Source: an uncultured Verrucomicrobiales bacterium
Lineage (GTDB): Bacteria; Verrucomicrobiota; Verrucomicrobiia; Verrucomicrobiales; Akkermansiaceae
DNA length: 64,000 nucleotides
Direction: 5' to 3'
Assembly: GCA_937928735.1 (NCBI GenBank)
Contig: CALFVF010000011.1
Span: 83,611-147,610 of the forward strand
Of this stretch, positions 1-8,268 are shown piece by piece (positions within the stretch are counted from its first letter, which is position 1; the number at the start of each line of letters is the position of its first letter). The notes below the pieces were generated by a model. That model saw only the letters and a list, made by a program, of their open reading frames with translations, ran no database searches and was not told the origin of the DNA. Position numbers and translations under genes: made by a program.

Positions 1-77
1 TAAACAGTGAAAAAGGAGCTGAGGACTCATCTGAAAACACCGACAGGATTGGATAATTCGTGCGAATCCAGAGCATG

Positions 78-113
78 AAAAAGCGCTCAGATGAGACATC
101 TCGAGCGCTTTTT
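78..113. terminator. Bidirectional intrinsic terminator after the porin gene
   Basis: Two 11-base arms (AAAAAGCGCTC at 78-88 and GAGCGCTTTTT at 103-113) form a perfect stem flanked by A and T tracts, so it can act on either strand. It sits about 30 bases beyond the stop of the minus-strand porin gene and may also serve a gene to the left of the window. Confidence 0.8.
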
Positions 114-144
114 GCTACGATGCTGAATTATGGATCAGTGTTTG

Positions 145-1419
145 TTAGAAGCTGTAATCTAGCTGGACGGATACCTGAGAGATGTCATTGGCGGTAAAGG
201 CGCTATCGGCGCCACTGTCACCAAAGTAGAAGCTTGCTTTACCAAGAAGAGTGAGATTCTCGGTGAGCTTCTTAGCGGCCACGGCATCAATTTCCCAGCC
301 GTAGAATTCACTAAAACTATCATCCCAGAAACCATGGACGATGGTGGAGAGCTTCACACCTTTCCACTGGGTGCCGGCACTGAGGTAGACATCTGAGAGT
401 CCCTCAAAGGTGGCTGGCCCAGCATTGAGTCTTGCAAGGAGAAAGCGATCTGCCCATCCACCAAAGGCGTGTGCAGTGGAGAGGGGTGCGCGGAAGCCTT
501 CTTCGAGGTATTCGACACCGAGTGTGTATTTCCAGTCATTGACGGGCTTTGTCCATTTTACATGGGAGTAGAGGGCATCGCTATTTTTGCGTGTGTCATG
601 GCCTGATTGAGTTGCGATTTCGGCGTAGATAGTGCCGAAGTCGCCCTTGAAATCTGCAGAGATACCATACGTGTCTGAGTTGGCGAAGGCTCCTTGATCA
701 AAGTCCAGAATGTAGGCGTAGGCTCCAAGAGTTAGGGAGTCGTCAACTTTGTACTTGAGGTTCACTAGGTGGGCGCCATCTCCGTCCTCAAAGGAGCCAA
801 GAGCTCCGTTGGCATCTGAGCCAAAAATACGCTCAACACGATCGACATAGCTGTAGTGAGCAGAGAAAGAATCGCTCTTGTAGGTGAGAGTGGCTGCGTC
901 ATAGGTTTGTTCGTTTTGGCGCCAGCCGACATTACCGATGTGAGCGGCATTATCCAGAATGATGCGCTGGCGACCGACTCGGACTTGGAAGTTGTTGTAC
1001 TTATAGTTTAAGTAAAATTGATTGAGATCATTACTCTCTGGGTCTGCAATGACTGTATTACCAGCTACATTCGGGTCACTATCAGCACCGGCACCGCCAT
1101 TAAAGTCTTCGATAAATGCGTAGGTGTGCTCAGTTTCCACAAAGGCACTGAAGCCGTGGACTTCTCCAATGGTGAAGCCTGGTCTGACGCGGAGAGTGCC
1201 CGCGAGTGATCCATCAAGACCTTGTTCATTTCTAGCTTCGATTCTGGCGCGTGCACTGAGGGAGAATTTTAGCCAGTCACCACTGGAGCCAAATGTAGGA
1301 ATAGTCGGGGTAGTCGAGGTACTGGGGAGTGTGGCAGGGGTTTCTGGAGAACCAGCGAGTGCTGTATTGGCCGTGCAGGCAGAAATGAGAGCGAGTAATA
1401 AATGTGTATTGTATTTCAT
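145..1419 (-). CDS. Outer-membrane beta-barrel porin, alginate-export-like
   Basis: This 424-residue protein begins with a Sec signal peptide (hydrophobic LLLALISA, cleavage near ALAG at residues 20-23). A Ser/Thr/Pro-rich linker follows, then repeated amphipathic strands typical of an outer-membrane barrel, ending in the aromatic terminus QLDYSF expected for outer-membrane insertion. The pattern (RARIEARNEQ, VRPGF, then FYLNYKYNNFQVRVGRQRI) resembles the alginate-export/OprB-like porin group, so uptake of sugars or small solutes is a reasonable guess. Substrate cannot be told. It has its own terminator and is 134 bases downstream of the Nnr gene on the same strand, so separate transcription is likely. 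Confidence 0.7.
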   Translation of the reverse strand: MKYNTHLLLALISACTANTALAGSPETPATLPSTSTTPTIPTFGSSGDWLKFSLSARARIEARNEQGLDGSLAGTLRVRPGFTIGEVHGFSAFVETEHTYAFIEDFNGGAGADSDPNVAGNTVIADPESNDLNQFYLNYKYNNFQVRVGRQRIILDNAAHIGNVGWRQNEQTYDAATLTYKSDSFSAHYSYVDRVERIFGSDANGALGSFEDGDGAHLVNLKYKVDDSLTLGAYAYILDFDQGAFANSDTYGISADFKGDFGTIYAEIATQSGHDTRKNSDALYSHVKWTKPVNDWKYTLGVEYLEEGFRAPLSTAHAFGGWADRFLLARLNAGPATFEGLSDVYLSAGTQWKGVKLSTIVHGFWDDSFSEFYGWEIDAVAAKKLTENLTLLGKASFYFGDSGADSAFTANDISQVSVQLDYSF

Positions 1420-1553
1420 AGTGGTTGGAATGCTACAGCACTCGATATGCCAAATTAAGTGCTAGAAGCCTCAGAAAGTTTGATAGTTCTAATGAATATG
1501 ATTCATTACACCATGAAAACGAGTGTATTGGAGAGGTCGTTCCTAGATCGCCG

Positions 1554-2990
1554 CTAGGGTAGGGTCTTTGGTAGGGCCGCTAGGGTATCTAGTGCTGTTA
1601 GAGCGAGTGCGCTCTCTGTGGCAATTTCACTGGCACGGCCACAATGGTAACTAGCTTGTTTCGCAGATTCTAGCGGGCTGATACCTTGGGCGCAGAGCCC
1701 ACCAATGGCGCCGGCTAGCACATCACCCTGTCCAGCACTCGCCATGCCTGGGCCACCTGTGGCATTGATCCAGAGTGATTGGTCCTTAGAACTTACAATA
1801 GTGCGTGCTCCTTTATAGAGAAGTACGCTAGGATAACTCGTACAGAACTGCTGGACAATGTCGCGGCGCGTCATGGACTCAGCACCTTTGAGTAAACGCC
1901 GCATTTCTCCTGGGTGGGGTGTGAGGATATGGTGGCTTTTGATTAAGTGCTGCTTTGCGTGCTTCGCAATGCAGTTGAGTGCATCAGCATCGAGCACGGT
2001 GGGTGCTGTGATATTCTCTAACATATCCCAGAGTACGGGAGGCTCTATGTCTGAGCCGAGTCCAGGCCCTATGACATAGGCATCGTGTTTTGTCTCTAGA
2101 ATTTCCCTCTGGTGACTCAGAGGCTTCACCATGATGGGTGTTGGGGCTTTGGTCGCTAGTATGGGGTAGTGTTTCGCATTCGTATAGAGTGTGACAAGGC
2201 CAGCGCCTGCTCTCAGTGCTGCTTCTGCGCATAAGCAGGCTGCCCCTAACATGCCCGTGGAGCCTGCCCAGATACCAACACTACCAGCCTGACCCTTATG
2301 AAAGTCAAAGGGGCGCTTATGTTGGTGCAGGGAGTTTTCAATGAGGGCTATGTCGGAGTGTGCTGGTGGGGGGAGTTCTTTCACAGGGATTCTCTGGATC
2401 GTGCCGACATGGTTGACTGCGCAGTGTTCGAGCAGGCCTTGTTTGAGTACGGCAATAGAGAGTGTGTGATCGGCGCGAATGGTATGCGGGGATGGTATTC
2501 CGGTGTCCGCATCGAGCCCTGTGGGAATATCTATAGCGATGCATTGGCTCTGGCTGCTTGCACTTAGAGTGTTGATTTCCTCACACAGAGTGGCGATGGC
2601 AGCTCGCGGTTCACCATTGGTTCCTAGACCAAGGAGTCCATCGAGAATGAGGCCTTTTACTTGGAGGGGTGCTTCAGATAAGACTCTCGCGCCATTTTGG
2701 AGAGCACTCTCGTATGCTTTGTGTGTTAGAGGGCGGAGTTGCTCTGGTGGGTAGGCGAGGCGTAGTTGCACTCTCCAGTCTTGGGCCGCGAGTAGGCTCG
2801 CCGTGACTAGAGCGTCAGCCGCATTGTGGCCTTTACCAATATAGGCTATGAGCTCTCTCTGTGAAGTGCGAGTGATGAGCTCTGAGGCAATACCCTTGCC
2901 GACAGTTTTGATCAAATCTTCAGCTAGAATACCCTGTGAGAAAGCAGTTTCTTCGATGCGCTGCATATCTGCAGATGTGACAGCAAACAT
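1554..2990 (-). CDS. nnr: Bifunctional NAD(P)H-hydrate epimerase/dehydratase
   Basis: The 478-residue protein repairs NADHX and NADPHX. Residues about 1-210 are the YjeF_N epimerase domain and about 225-478 the ADP-dependent dehydratase (carbohydrate-kinase fold). Dehydratase motifs are clear: AGSTGMLGAACL, LTPHPGEMRRLL, LYKGARTIV and the GGPGMASAGQGDVLAG signature near the C-terminus. The epimerase loop reads GKGHNAADAL where most homologues have a glycine-rich GxGNNGGDG, so that half may be altered. It lies 50 bases downstream of the DinB-like gene and is probably co-transcribed with it. Family assignment is firm; full epimerase activity is not. Confidence 0.9.
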   Translation of the reverse strand: MFAVTSADMQRIEETAFSQGILAEDLIKTVGKGIASELITRTSQRELIAYIGKGHNAADALVTASLLAAQDWRVQLRLAYPPEQLRPLTHKAYESALQNGARVLSEAPLQVKGLILDGLLGLGTNGEPRAAIATLCEEINTLSASSQSQCIAIDIPTGLDADTGIPSPHTIRADHTLSIAVLKQGLLEHCAVNHVGTIQRIPVKELPPPAHSDIALIENSLHQHKRPFDFHKGQAGSVGIWAGSTGMLGAACLCAEAALRAGAGLVTLYTNAKHYPILATKAPTPIMVKPLSHQREILETKHDAYVIGPGLGSDIEPPVLWDMLENITAPTVLDADALNCIAKHAKQHLIKSHHILTPHPGEMRRLLKGAESMTRRDIVQQFCTSYPSVLLYKGARTIVSSKDQSLWINATGGPGMASAGQGDVLAGAIGGLCAQGISPLESAKQASYHCGRASEIATESALALTALDTLAALPKTLP

Positions 2991-3040
2991 TTCTGTAGGC
3001 TTAATAAGGGTCTTTTAGAAGGCTCTCGAAGCTGTAAGAA

Positions 3041-3553
3041 TTAGGAGGCCGCAGCTTGGTGGGCAATGGTGGAAGGAGCTACGCCGAAGTCTGAGGGCAT
3101 GGTGTGTCCCATGCTCTTTAGCATAGCAGCAACAATGGCAAAGTGGTGCACTGTGTGACTGACAAGAAACTGGAGCTCACGGCTAATGGAGGAGGGCACC
3201 CACGGCTCAGTGGCCTCGACACCACAGTCCATTTTGACCAGTAATTCGCCTTTGAGGGAGTCTAGATGAACCTCCTTGAGACCAGCCTGCAAGGCATGGA
3301 GTCGCTCGAGAGCGGTCTGGGTGTTGATTTCGGTGGCTGCATTTCTAGGGCGTGCGTCATAGTCGATTTGGCCAGTACTGAGTCCTTTGAGAAAAGAATC
3401 ATAGTGATCAAGGCAGTGGCGAATGTGTGCACCAACACAAGCGCCGTGGAAGTCCTCAATCTTTTTTGCATAGCAGACATCATTGAGCCCCTCGATGAGT
3501 GAAGTGGCTTGAGCAAGGTAGCTTAAGTTAGCTTTGAGAAAAGTATTCGGCAT
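3041..3553 (-). CDS. DinB-like four-helix-bundle protein
   Basis: This is a 170-residue soluble protein with the DinB/YfiT-like layout. One helix carries HIRHCLDHYDSF (about residues 43-54), and a later helix has SHTVHHF (about 131-137), giving the usual three-histidine metal site. Members of this superfamily are metal-dependent thiol transferases or of unknown role. The sequence does not tell which substrate is used. It is first in a likely two-gene minus-strand unit with nnr. The gene diverges from the cytochrome operon across about 210 bases. Confidence 0.65.
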   Translation of the reverse strand: MPNTFLKANLSYLAQATSLIEGLNDVCYAKKIEDFHGACVGAHIRHCLDHYDSFLKGLSTGQIDYDARPRNAATEINTQTALERLHALQAGLKEVHLDSLKGELLVKMDCGVEATEPWVPSSISRELQFLVSHTVHHFAIVAAMLKSMGHTMPSDFGVAPSTIAHQAAAS

Positions 3554-3702
3554 AATCTTGGATGAGAGAACTCAGTGACAGAACTATTTCGGAGAAACTA
3601 GGCACTATCAATTGTAAACTCAAGGCACGAGTGTCAAATTCAAAAAAAAATTGGCGTGAAGGGAAAATAGAGATGTCGCAATTATGGTTATGAGGCAGTG
3701 TG

Positions 3703-3730
3703 TTGGCACTGTAGTAAAATAAACTACTAT
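3703..3730 (+). promoter_or_regulatory. Candidate sigma-70 promoter with operator-like inverted repeat
   Basis: TTGGCA at 3703-3708 and TACTAT at 3725-3730 are separated by 16 bases and precede the cytochrome start at 3766. A five-base inverted repeat (GTAGT at 3711-3715, ACTAC at 3723-3727) lies between the boxes and overlaps the -10, as a repressor site would. No regulator can be named. Confidence 0.4.
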
Positions 3731-3765
3731 TTGGTCTCCTACTTTTTTACAGTTATTTATTATTT

Positions 3766-6699
3766 ATGAAATTCACTTGGAAAGCCTGCTATGTGCTACC
3801 AACAGTCATTCTTTTCGCTACGAGTTGCGGGCAAGAGAAGGACTCGCAGGCTCAGAGTGAGCGCGAGAGGTCAGAAGAGCTGGCTCTCGAAACTTCATTC
3901 GAGTTACCTGAGCAAGTTTCTTTTAATGAGCATATTCGGCCAATATTTAATGCGAACTGCACGTCGTGTCATGGAGGTGTGCAGAAGGCGGGTGGTTTAT
4001 CGTTGATATACAGGCATTTAGCTCTAGGAGAAACGAAGTCTGGGGAGCGTGCCATTGTGGCAGGAGATAGGGCAAGTTCACATATTCTGGAGCGAATCCA
4101 GAGTGATGATGAGGATGATTTGATGCCGCCACCAGATCATGGGCCTAGACTCGGTGAGTACGATGTCGCTCTGATTAAGCGCTGGATTGATCAAGGTGCA
4201 GAGTGGGAGGTGCACTGGGCATTTGAGCCACCTGCTGTGACCTTGCTAGAGGAAGATATAGATAGGAAGAAGAAAGCTTCTGGCATTGATACTTATATTG
4301 CCGCAGAATGGGCAAAGCGAGGACTCGAGCCCACAGAGAGGGCCTCACCAGAGGAGCTTTTACGGAGAATGCATTTTGATATCATTGGCCTGCCGCCGAC
4401 CATAGAGGATCTTGATACATTCATAAAGGCATACAGCAAGGATAGCCAGCAAGCTGTGTCTGATGCACTCGACACGTTATTAGAGTCACCCCATTATGGA
4501 GAGCGCTGGGCTTCGGTGTGGATGGATCTGGCACGCTACGCAGATAGTGAAGGGCTCGGCGTGGATCGCCGCTGGACGGTCTGGCCATACAGAGACTGGC
4601 TCATTCGGGCTTATGATAGTGATATGCCATTTGATGCATTCACTCGCAAGCAGCTTGCAGGGGACTTGCTGGAGGAGCCTCAGCTTGATGATCTCTTGGC
4701 GACGACATTCCACAGGCTCACTCCTTCCAATAACGAGGGAGGCACAGATGATGAAGAGTTCCGGGTGACTGCCGTCATGGATAGAGTGAGTACGACGTGG
4801 GAGGCTTGGCAAGGGCAGACCTTTAGCTGTGTCCAGTGTCATTCTCACCCTTATGACACCTTTGATCACGAGGAGTATTATAAGTTTTACGCCTTCTTTA
4901 ATCATACCGCAGACGCGGATAAGGGCAATCACCACCCGACACTAGCTGTTCCCAAGAACTATACACACTATAAGGACTCGTCGGCTCTCCTCCCTAAGCA
5001 CCGTAAAACTCTCAGCGAGCTACTCCAATTAGGCCAGCATCTGGATCAAACAGCCATTTGGAAACCACTCACCGATTCTCACCTAACAACAAAAGGCACA
5101 AAGGCCAGTATCGTTATAAAGCCAACGGGGGATGAGGTGCAGGCTGATGGTGTTCTTCGTAAGCGTACATTGTATAAAGTCAGGTGGCAGCCTAAGGACA
5201 CGACTATCGATGCCCTAAAGCTGGAGATCTTTCCCAAGAACGCGGATGAGGCGCGAGTGTTTGGCGAGAATGGATTTATATTAGGCTCCGTGGAGCTGGT
5301 GCACATAAAGTCCGATGGGGAGAAGGAAGTTATCGCGCTCACTCGTATTTTACCAGATAGAGAGCCTGAGCTGGGAGCTTGGGATGATAGTCTGAAGCCT
5401 AAGAACAAGTCTGGCTGGGGTGCTTACGCAAAGCTCTATGGCAAGCGCCGTGTGATTTTAGTACCTAAGGAGAGTATTGAGCTGAAAGCAGGGGAGGAAC
5501 TTGAGCTCGGAATGAATTTCCCACAGGTCTATCTCTCAAGTTTTGCTTTGGTTCCTTCCAAATTAAAGCTTTCCCATTCTCATGGAGAACTCTGGCAAAG
5601 TGCTCGCAAGAACTATGATGACTTGGTCAAAGACTATCATAAGACAAAACAAAGCCTAGCGAAGTTAGGGAGTCAGAAGGTTCCTGTGATTCATCAGCTG
5701 CCAGAGGGAGTGGAGCGACCAACAGCTGTATTTGTTCGCGGAAATTGGCGAGACCACGGCAAGGAAATTACCCAGCCAGGCGTGCCTGCGAGCTTGCCCC
5801 CTCTGGAGGTCGAAGGAGAAGTGCCAACTCGCCTCGATATGGCGAATTGGCTCGTGAGTGGTGCGAATCCTCTGACCTCTCGTGTGTTTGTGAATCGCAT
5901 TTGGCAGCAGTTGTTTGGTCGAGGTATTGTGGAGACTCTAGAGGACTTTGGTAGCTCAGGAATCGCCCCCACGCACCCAGAGTTACTTGATTATTTGGCC
6001 ATCCAGTTTCAGGATACATATGGCTGGAGTCAGAAGAAGTTACTGCGTGAGATCGTACTTTCCCAAGTCTATCAACTCAGTGCGACAGTGTCTGATGGGA
6101 AGCGTGCACTAGATACCTCGAATCAATACTACAGCTATGGGTCTCGCAGGAGGCTACGAGGAGAGGCGATTCGTGATATGTCGCTGAGTGTTTCGGGATT
6201 ACTATCCGCTAAAAAATTCGGCCCCCCAGTGTTCCCACCACTCCCCGCAGGAGTGTGGAAGCCATTTGATAAAAAAGATAAATGGAGCACGCCAGAGCCA
6301 GGGCATGAAGACCGCTACCGAAGAGCACTCTACACCTACTGGAAGCGCAGTATTCCCTATCCATCACTCCTCGCCTTTGATGCGCCCACGCGCGAGGTCT
6401 GCTCAAAGCGACGACTTGTGAGTAATACACCGATTGCAGCTCTAACAACATTGAATGATCCAGCATTTGAGGAATTCACAGAAGCCTTTGCGCAGAGGAT
6501 GCTGAAGCACTCTGATCGAGAAGTGAGAGATAAAATCTCTTATGGATACCGCCTGGCTACCTCCCAAACACCGAGCTCAGAGACTCTCGATGATCTAGTG
6601 GCACTCTACCAAATCAATCATAACTCCCAATCTGAGAATCTCGCGATGAACCTAGTGGCCTCAGTGATTCTTAACCTTGATCTCACTCTAACCAAATAA
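3766..6699 (+). CDS. Lipoprotein planctomycete-type cytochrome c with DUF1549 and DUF1553 domains
   Basis: This 977-residue protein starts with a lipoprotein-type signal peptide (hydrophobic stretch then ATSCG, Cys about residue 21). An N-terminal cytochrome domain (PSCyt1) carries the haem motif CTSCH near residue 65. DUF1549 (PSCyt2) spans about 175-390 and holds a second CxxCH (CVQCH) near residue 363. DUF1553 (PSD1) occupies roughly 650-930 (ANWLVSGANPLTSRVFVNRIW). The middle third is a carbohydrate-binding-like beta region. Such proteins are abundant in Planctomycetes and Verrucomicrobia and are nearly always followed by a DUF1501 gene, as here with no intergenic base. Their function is unproven; extracytoplasmic redox chemistry linked to polysaccharide breakdown is a common proposal. 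Confidence 0.9.
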   Translation: MKFTWKACYVLPTVILFATSCGQEKDSQAQSERERSEELALETSFELPEQVSFNEHIRPIFNANCTSCHGGVQKAGGLSLIYRHLALGETKSGERAIVAGDRASSHILERIQSDDEDDLMPPPDHGPRLGEYDVALIKRWIDQGAEWEVHWAFEPPAVTLLEEDIDRKKKASGIDTYIAAEWAKRGLEPTERASPEELLRRMHFDIIGLPPTIEDLDTFIKAYSKDSQQAVSDALDTLLESPHYGERWASVWMDLARYADSEGLGVDRRWTVWPYRDWLIRAYDSDMPFDAFTRKQLAGDLLEEPQLDDLLATTFHRLTPSNNEGGTDDEEFRVTAVMDRVSTTWEAWQGQTFSCVQCHSHPYDTFDHEEYYKFYAFFNHTADADKGNHHPTLAVPKNYTHYKDSSALLPKHRKTLSELLQLGQHLDQTAIWKPLTDSHLTTKGTKASIVIKPTGDEVQADGVLRKRTLYKVRWQPKDTTIDALKLEIFPKNADEARVFGENGFILGSVELVHIKSDGEKEVIALTRILPDREPELGAWDDSLKPKNKSGWGAYAKLYGKRRVILVPKESIELKAGEELELGMNFPQVYLSSFALVPSKLKLSHSHGELWQSARKNYDDLVKDYHKTKQSLAKLGSQKVPVIHQLPEGVERPTAVFVRGNWRDHGKEITQPGVPASLPPLEVEGEVPTRLDMANWLVSGANPLTSRVFVNRIWQQLFGRGIVETLEDFGSSGIAPTHPELLDYLAIQFQDTYGWSQKKLLREIVLSQVYQLSATVSDGKRALDTSNQYYSYGSRRRLRGEAIRDMSLSVSGLLSAKKFGPPVFPPLPAGVWKPFDKKDKWSTPEPGHEDRYRRALYTYWKRSIPYPSLLAFDAPTREVCSKRRLVSNTPIAALTTLNDPAFEEFTEAFAQRMLKHSDREVRDKISYGYRLATSQTPSSETLDDLVALYQINHNSQSENLAMNLVASVILNLDLTLTK

Positions 6700-8190
6700 A
6701 TGATGCTCGATATTTTCCAGAAAGCCCAAGCAGAGAGTTTACAGCACACCACTAGGCGTCATTTTCTCAAACAATGCGCCACAGGACTTGGTGGCCTATG
6801 GATGGGACTGGAAGGGCAGCAGCTCATGGGAGCCTCAGGATTGATAGACATCGACCATGGAAGAGGCACACCCTTCTCACCTCTGGCACCATCTTATAGG
6901 GCGCGGGCGAAGCGAGTCATCTTTATTCATCTCATTGGGGCTCCGAGTCAGTATGAACTCTTTGCGCACAAACCAGAGTTAGTGAAGTATGATGGCAAAA
7001 CGTGTCCAGACGCATACCTAGAGGGGCAGAGATTTGCCTTCATATCAGGGAAGCCCAAGATCATGGGGCCAATTTATCCAATGAAGCAGCATGGTGAATC
7101 AGGGGCATATTTTTCTGACCGACTCCCACATCTCTCGAAGCACGCAGATGATCTCTGCTTTATACATTCCATGCAGACTGATCAGTTTAACCATGGCCCC
7201 GCCCAGCTCATGATACAGACTGGTAATGCGAACTTGGGCCACCCCTCCATTGGCTCATGGGTCAGCTATGGACTAGGGTCTGAGAATAGTAACTTACCAG
7301 GCTTTATGGTATTGCTCTCAGGAGGTCGATTACCTCGTGTAGGGAAGAGTCTCTGGGGCTCTGGCTATTTACCGAGTGTGTACCAAGGTGTGCAGTGTCA
7401 GTCAGGGCCAAGTCCGATCTTAAACGTGCAGAACCCAAAGACCGTGAGTTCCTCCATGCGCCAACAAGCCCTTGACACACTAAAAACAATCAACCAGCGA
7501 TCTTACAAAGAGTACGGGGATCCTGAAATTCTCACAAGAATCGCGCAGTATGAAATGGCATTTCGGATGCAAAGCTCAGTGCCAGAAGTCATGGATATCA
7601 CCAGTGAAGACCCAAAGACCCTAGAGCTCTACGGCGCAAATCCCGGGAAAGAATCACTGGCCAATAATTGCTTGTTAGCGAGAAAACTCGTGGAGAATGG
7701 AGTCCGCTTTGTCCAACTCTATGACTGGGGCTGGGACTCACATGGTTCGAGTCAGAGTGAGGCGCTGAATGGAGGATTTAAGAATAAGTGCCGACAGATG
7801 GATCAGCCAGTTTCTGCGCTACTCACAGATTTAAAACAAAGAGGTCTGTTAGAAGATACGCTCGTGGTCTGGGGTGGTGAATTTGGTCGAACTCCTATGC
7901 AAGAGAATCGTGGTGGAGGTGAAATGGCATTCCAAGGAAGAGACCATAACCCTAACTCATTTAGCATGTGGATGGCAGGTGCTGGCGTGAAGCCCGGACT
8001 AAGCTACGGTGAGACAGACCCTCTAGGCTATCATGTAGAGAAGAACCCAGTGCACGTGCGCGACTTACATGCCACAATGGTACATATGTTAGGGTATGAT
8101 CACGAGCGTCTAGCAGTTCCCTTCCAAGGGCTGAATCAGAAACTGACTGGTGTGAAAAAAGCGAAGGTCATCCACGAACTCTTCATGTAA
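6700..8190 (+). CDS. DUF1501 sulfatase-fold protein, Tat-exported
   Basis: The 496-residue protein opens with a twin-arginine signal (TRRHFLKQCATGLGG, residues 18-32). The body is DUF1501, an alkaline-phosphatase/sulfatase-like fold, with IHLIGAPSQYELF near residue 75, NHGPAQLMIQTGN, DWGWDSHG and the strongly typical WGGEFGRTPMQENR. It starts on the base after the cytochrome stop codon, so the two genes are translationally coupled and presumably act together outside the cytoplasm. No catalytic Cys/Ser of the CxPSR type is seen, so it is not a classical formylglycine sulfatase. Precise activity is unknown. Confidence 0.9.
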   Translation: MMLDIFQKAQAESLQHTTRRHFLKQCATGLGGLWMGLEGQQLMGASGLIDIDHGRGTPFSPLAPSYRARAKRVIFIHLIGAPSQYELFAHKPELVKYDGKTCPDAYLEGQRFAFISGKPKIMGPIYPMKQHGESGAYFSDRLPHLSKHADDLCFIHSMQTDQFNHGPAQLMIQTGNANLGHPSIGSWVSYGLGSENSNLPGFMVLLSGGRLPRVGKSLWGSGYLPSVYQGVQCQSGPSPILNVQNPKTVSSSMRQQALDTLKTINQRSYKEYGDPEILTRIAQYEMAFRMQSSVPEVMDITSEDPKTLELYGANPGKESLANNCLLARKLVENGVRFVQLYDWGWDSHGSSQSEALNGGFKNKCRQMDQPVSALLTDLKQRGLLEDTLVVWGGEFGRTPMQENRGGGEMAFQGRDHNPNSFSMWMAGAGVKPGLSYGETDPLGYHVEKNPVHVRDLHATMVHMLGYDHERLAVPFQGLNQKLTGVKKAKVIHELFM

Positions 8191-8268
8191 CCATCCAGAG
8201 GGAATAAATTATCGGTATTCATGCTTTCATGAGTATGTTTCTCTTGTTAAGGTGGCGCACTCTTAATC

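Noticed and set aside
1..60. Possible end of a gene at the left edge (TAA at 1-3)
   Set aside because: Three bases are not enough to support a gene end; nothing else in the first 60 bases indicates coding.
4486..4935. Minus-strand frame of 149 codons inside the DUF1549 domain
   Set aside because: The plus-strand reading has a CxxCH haem motif and conserved domain blocks through this region; the antisense frame shows nothing.
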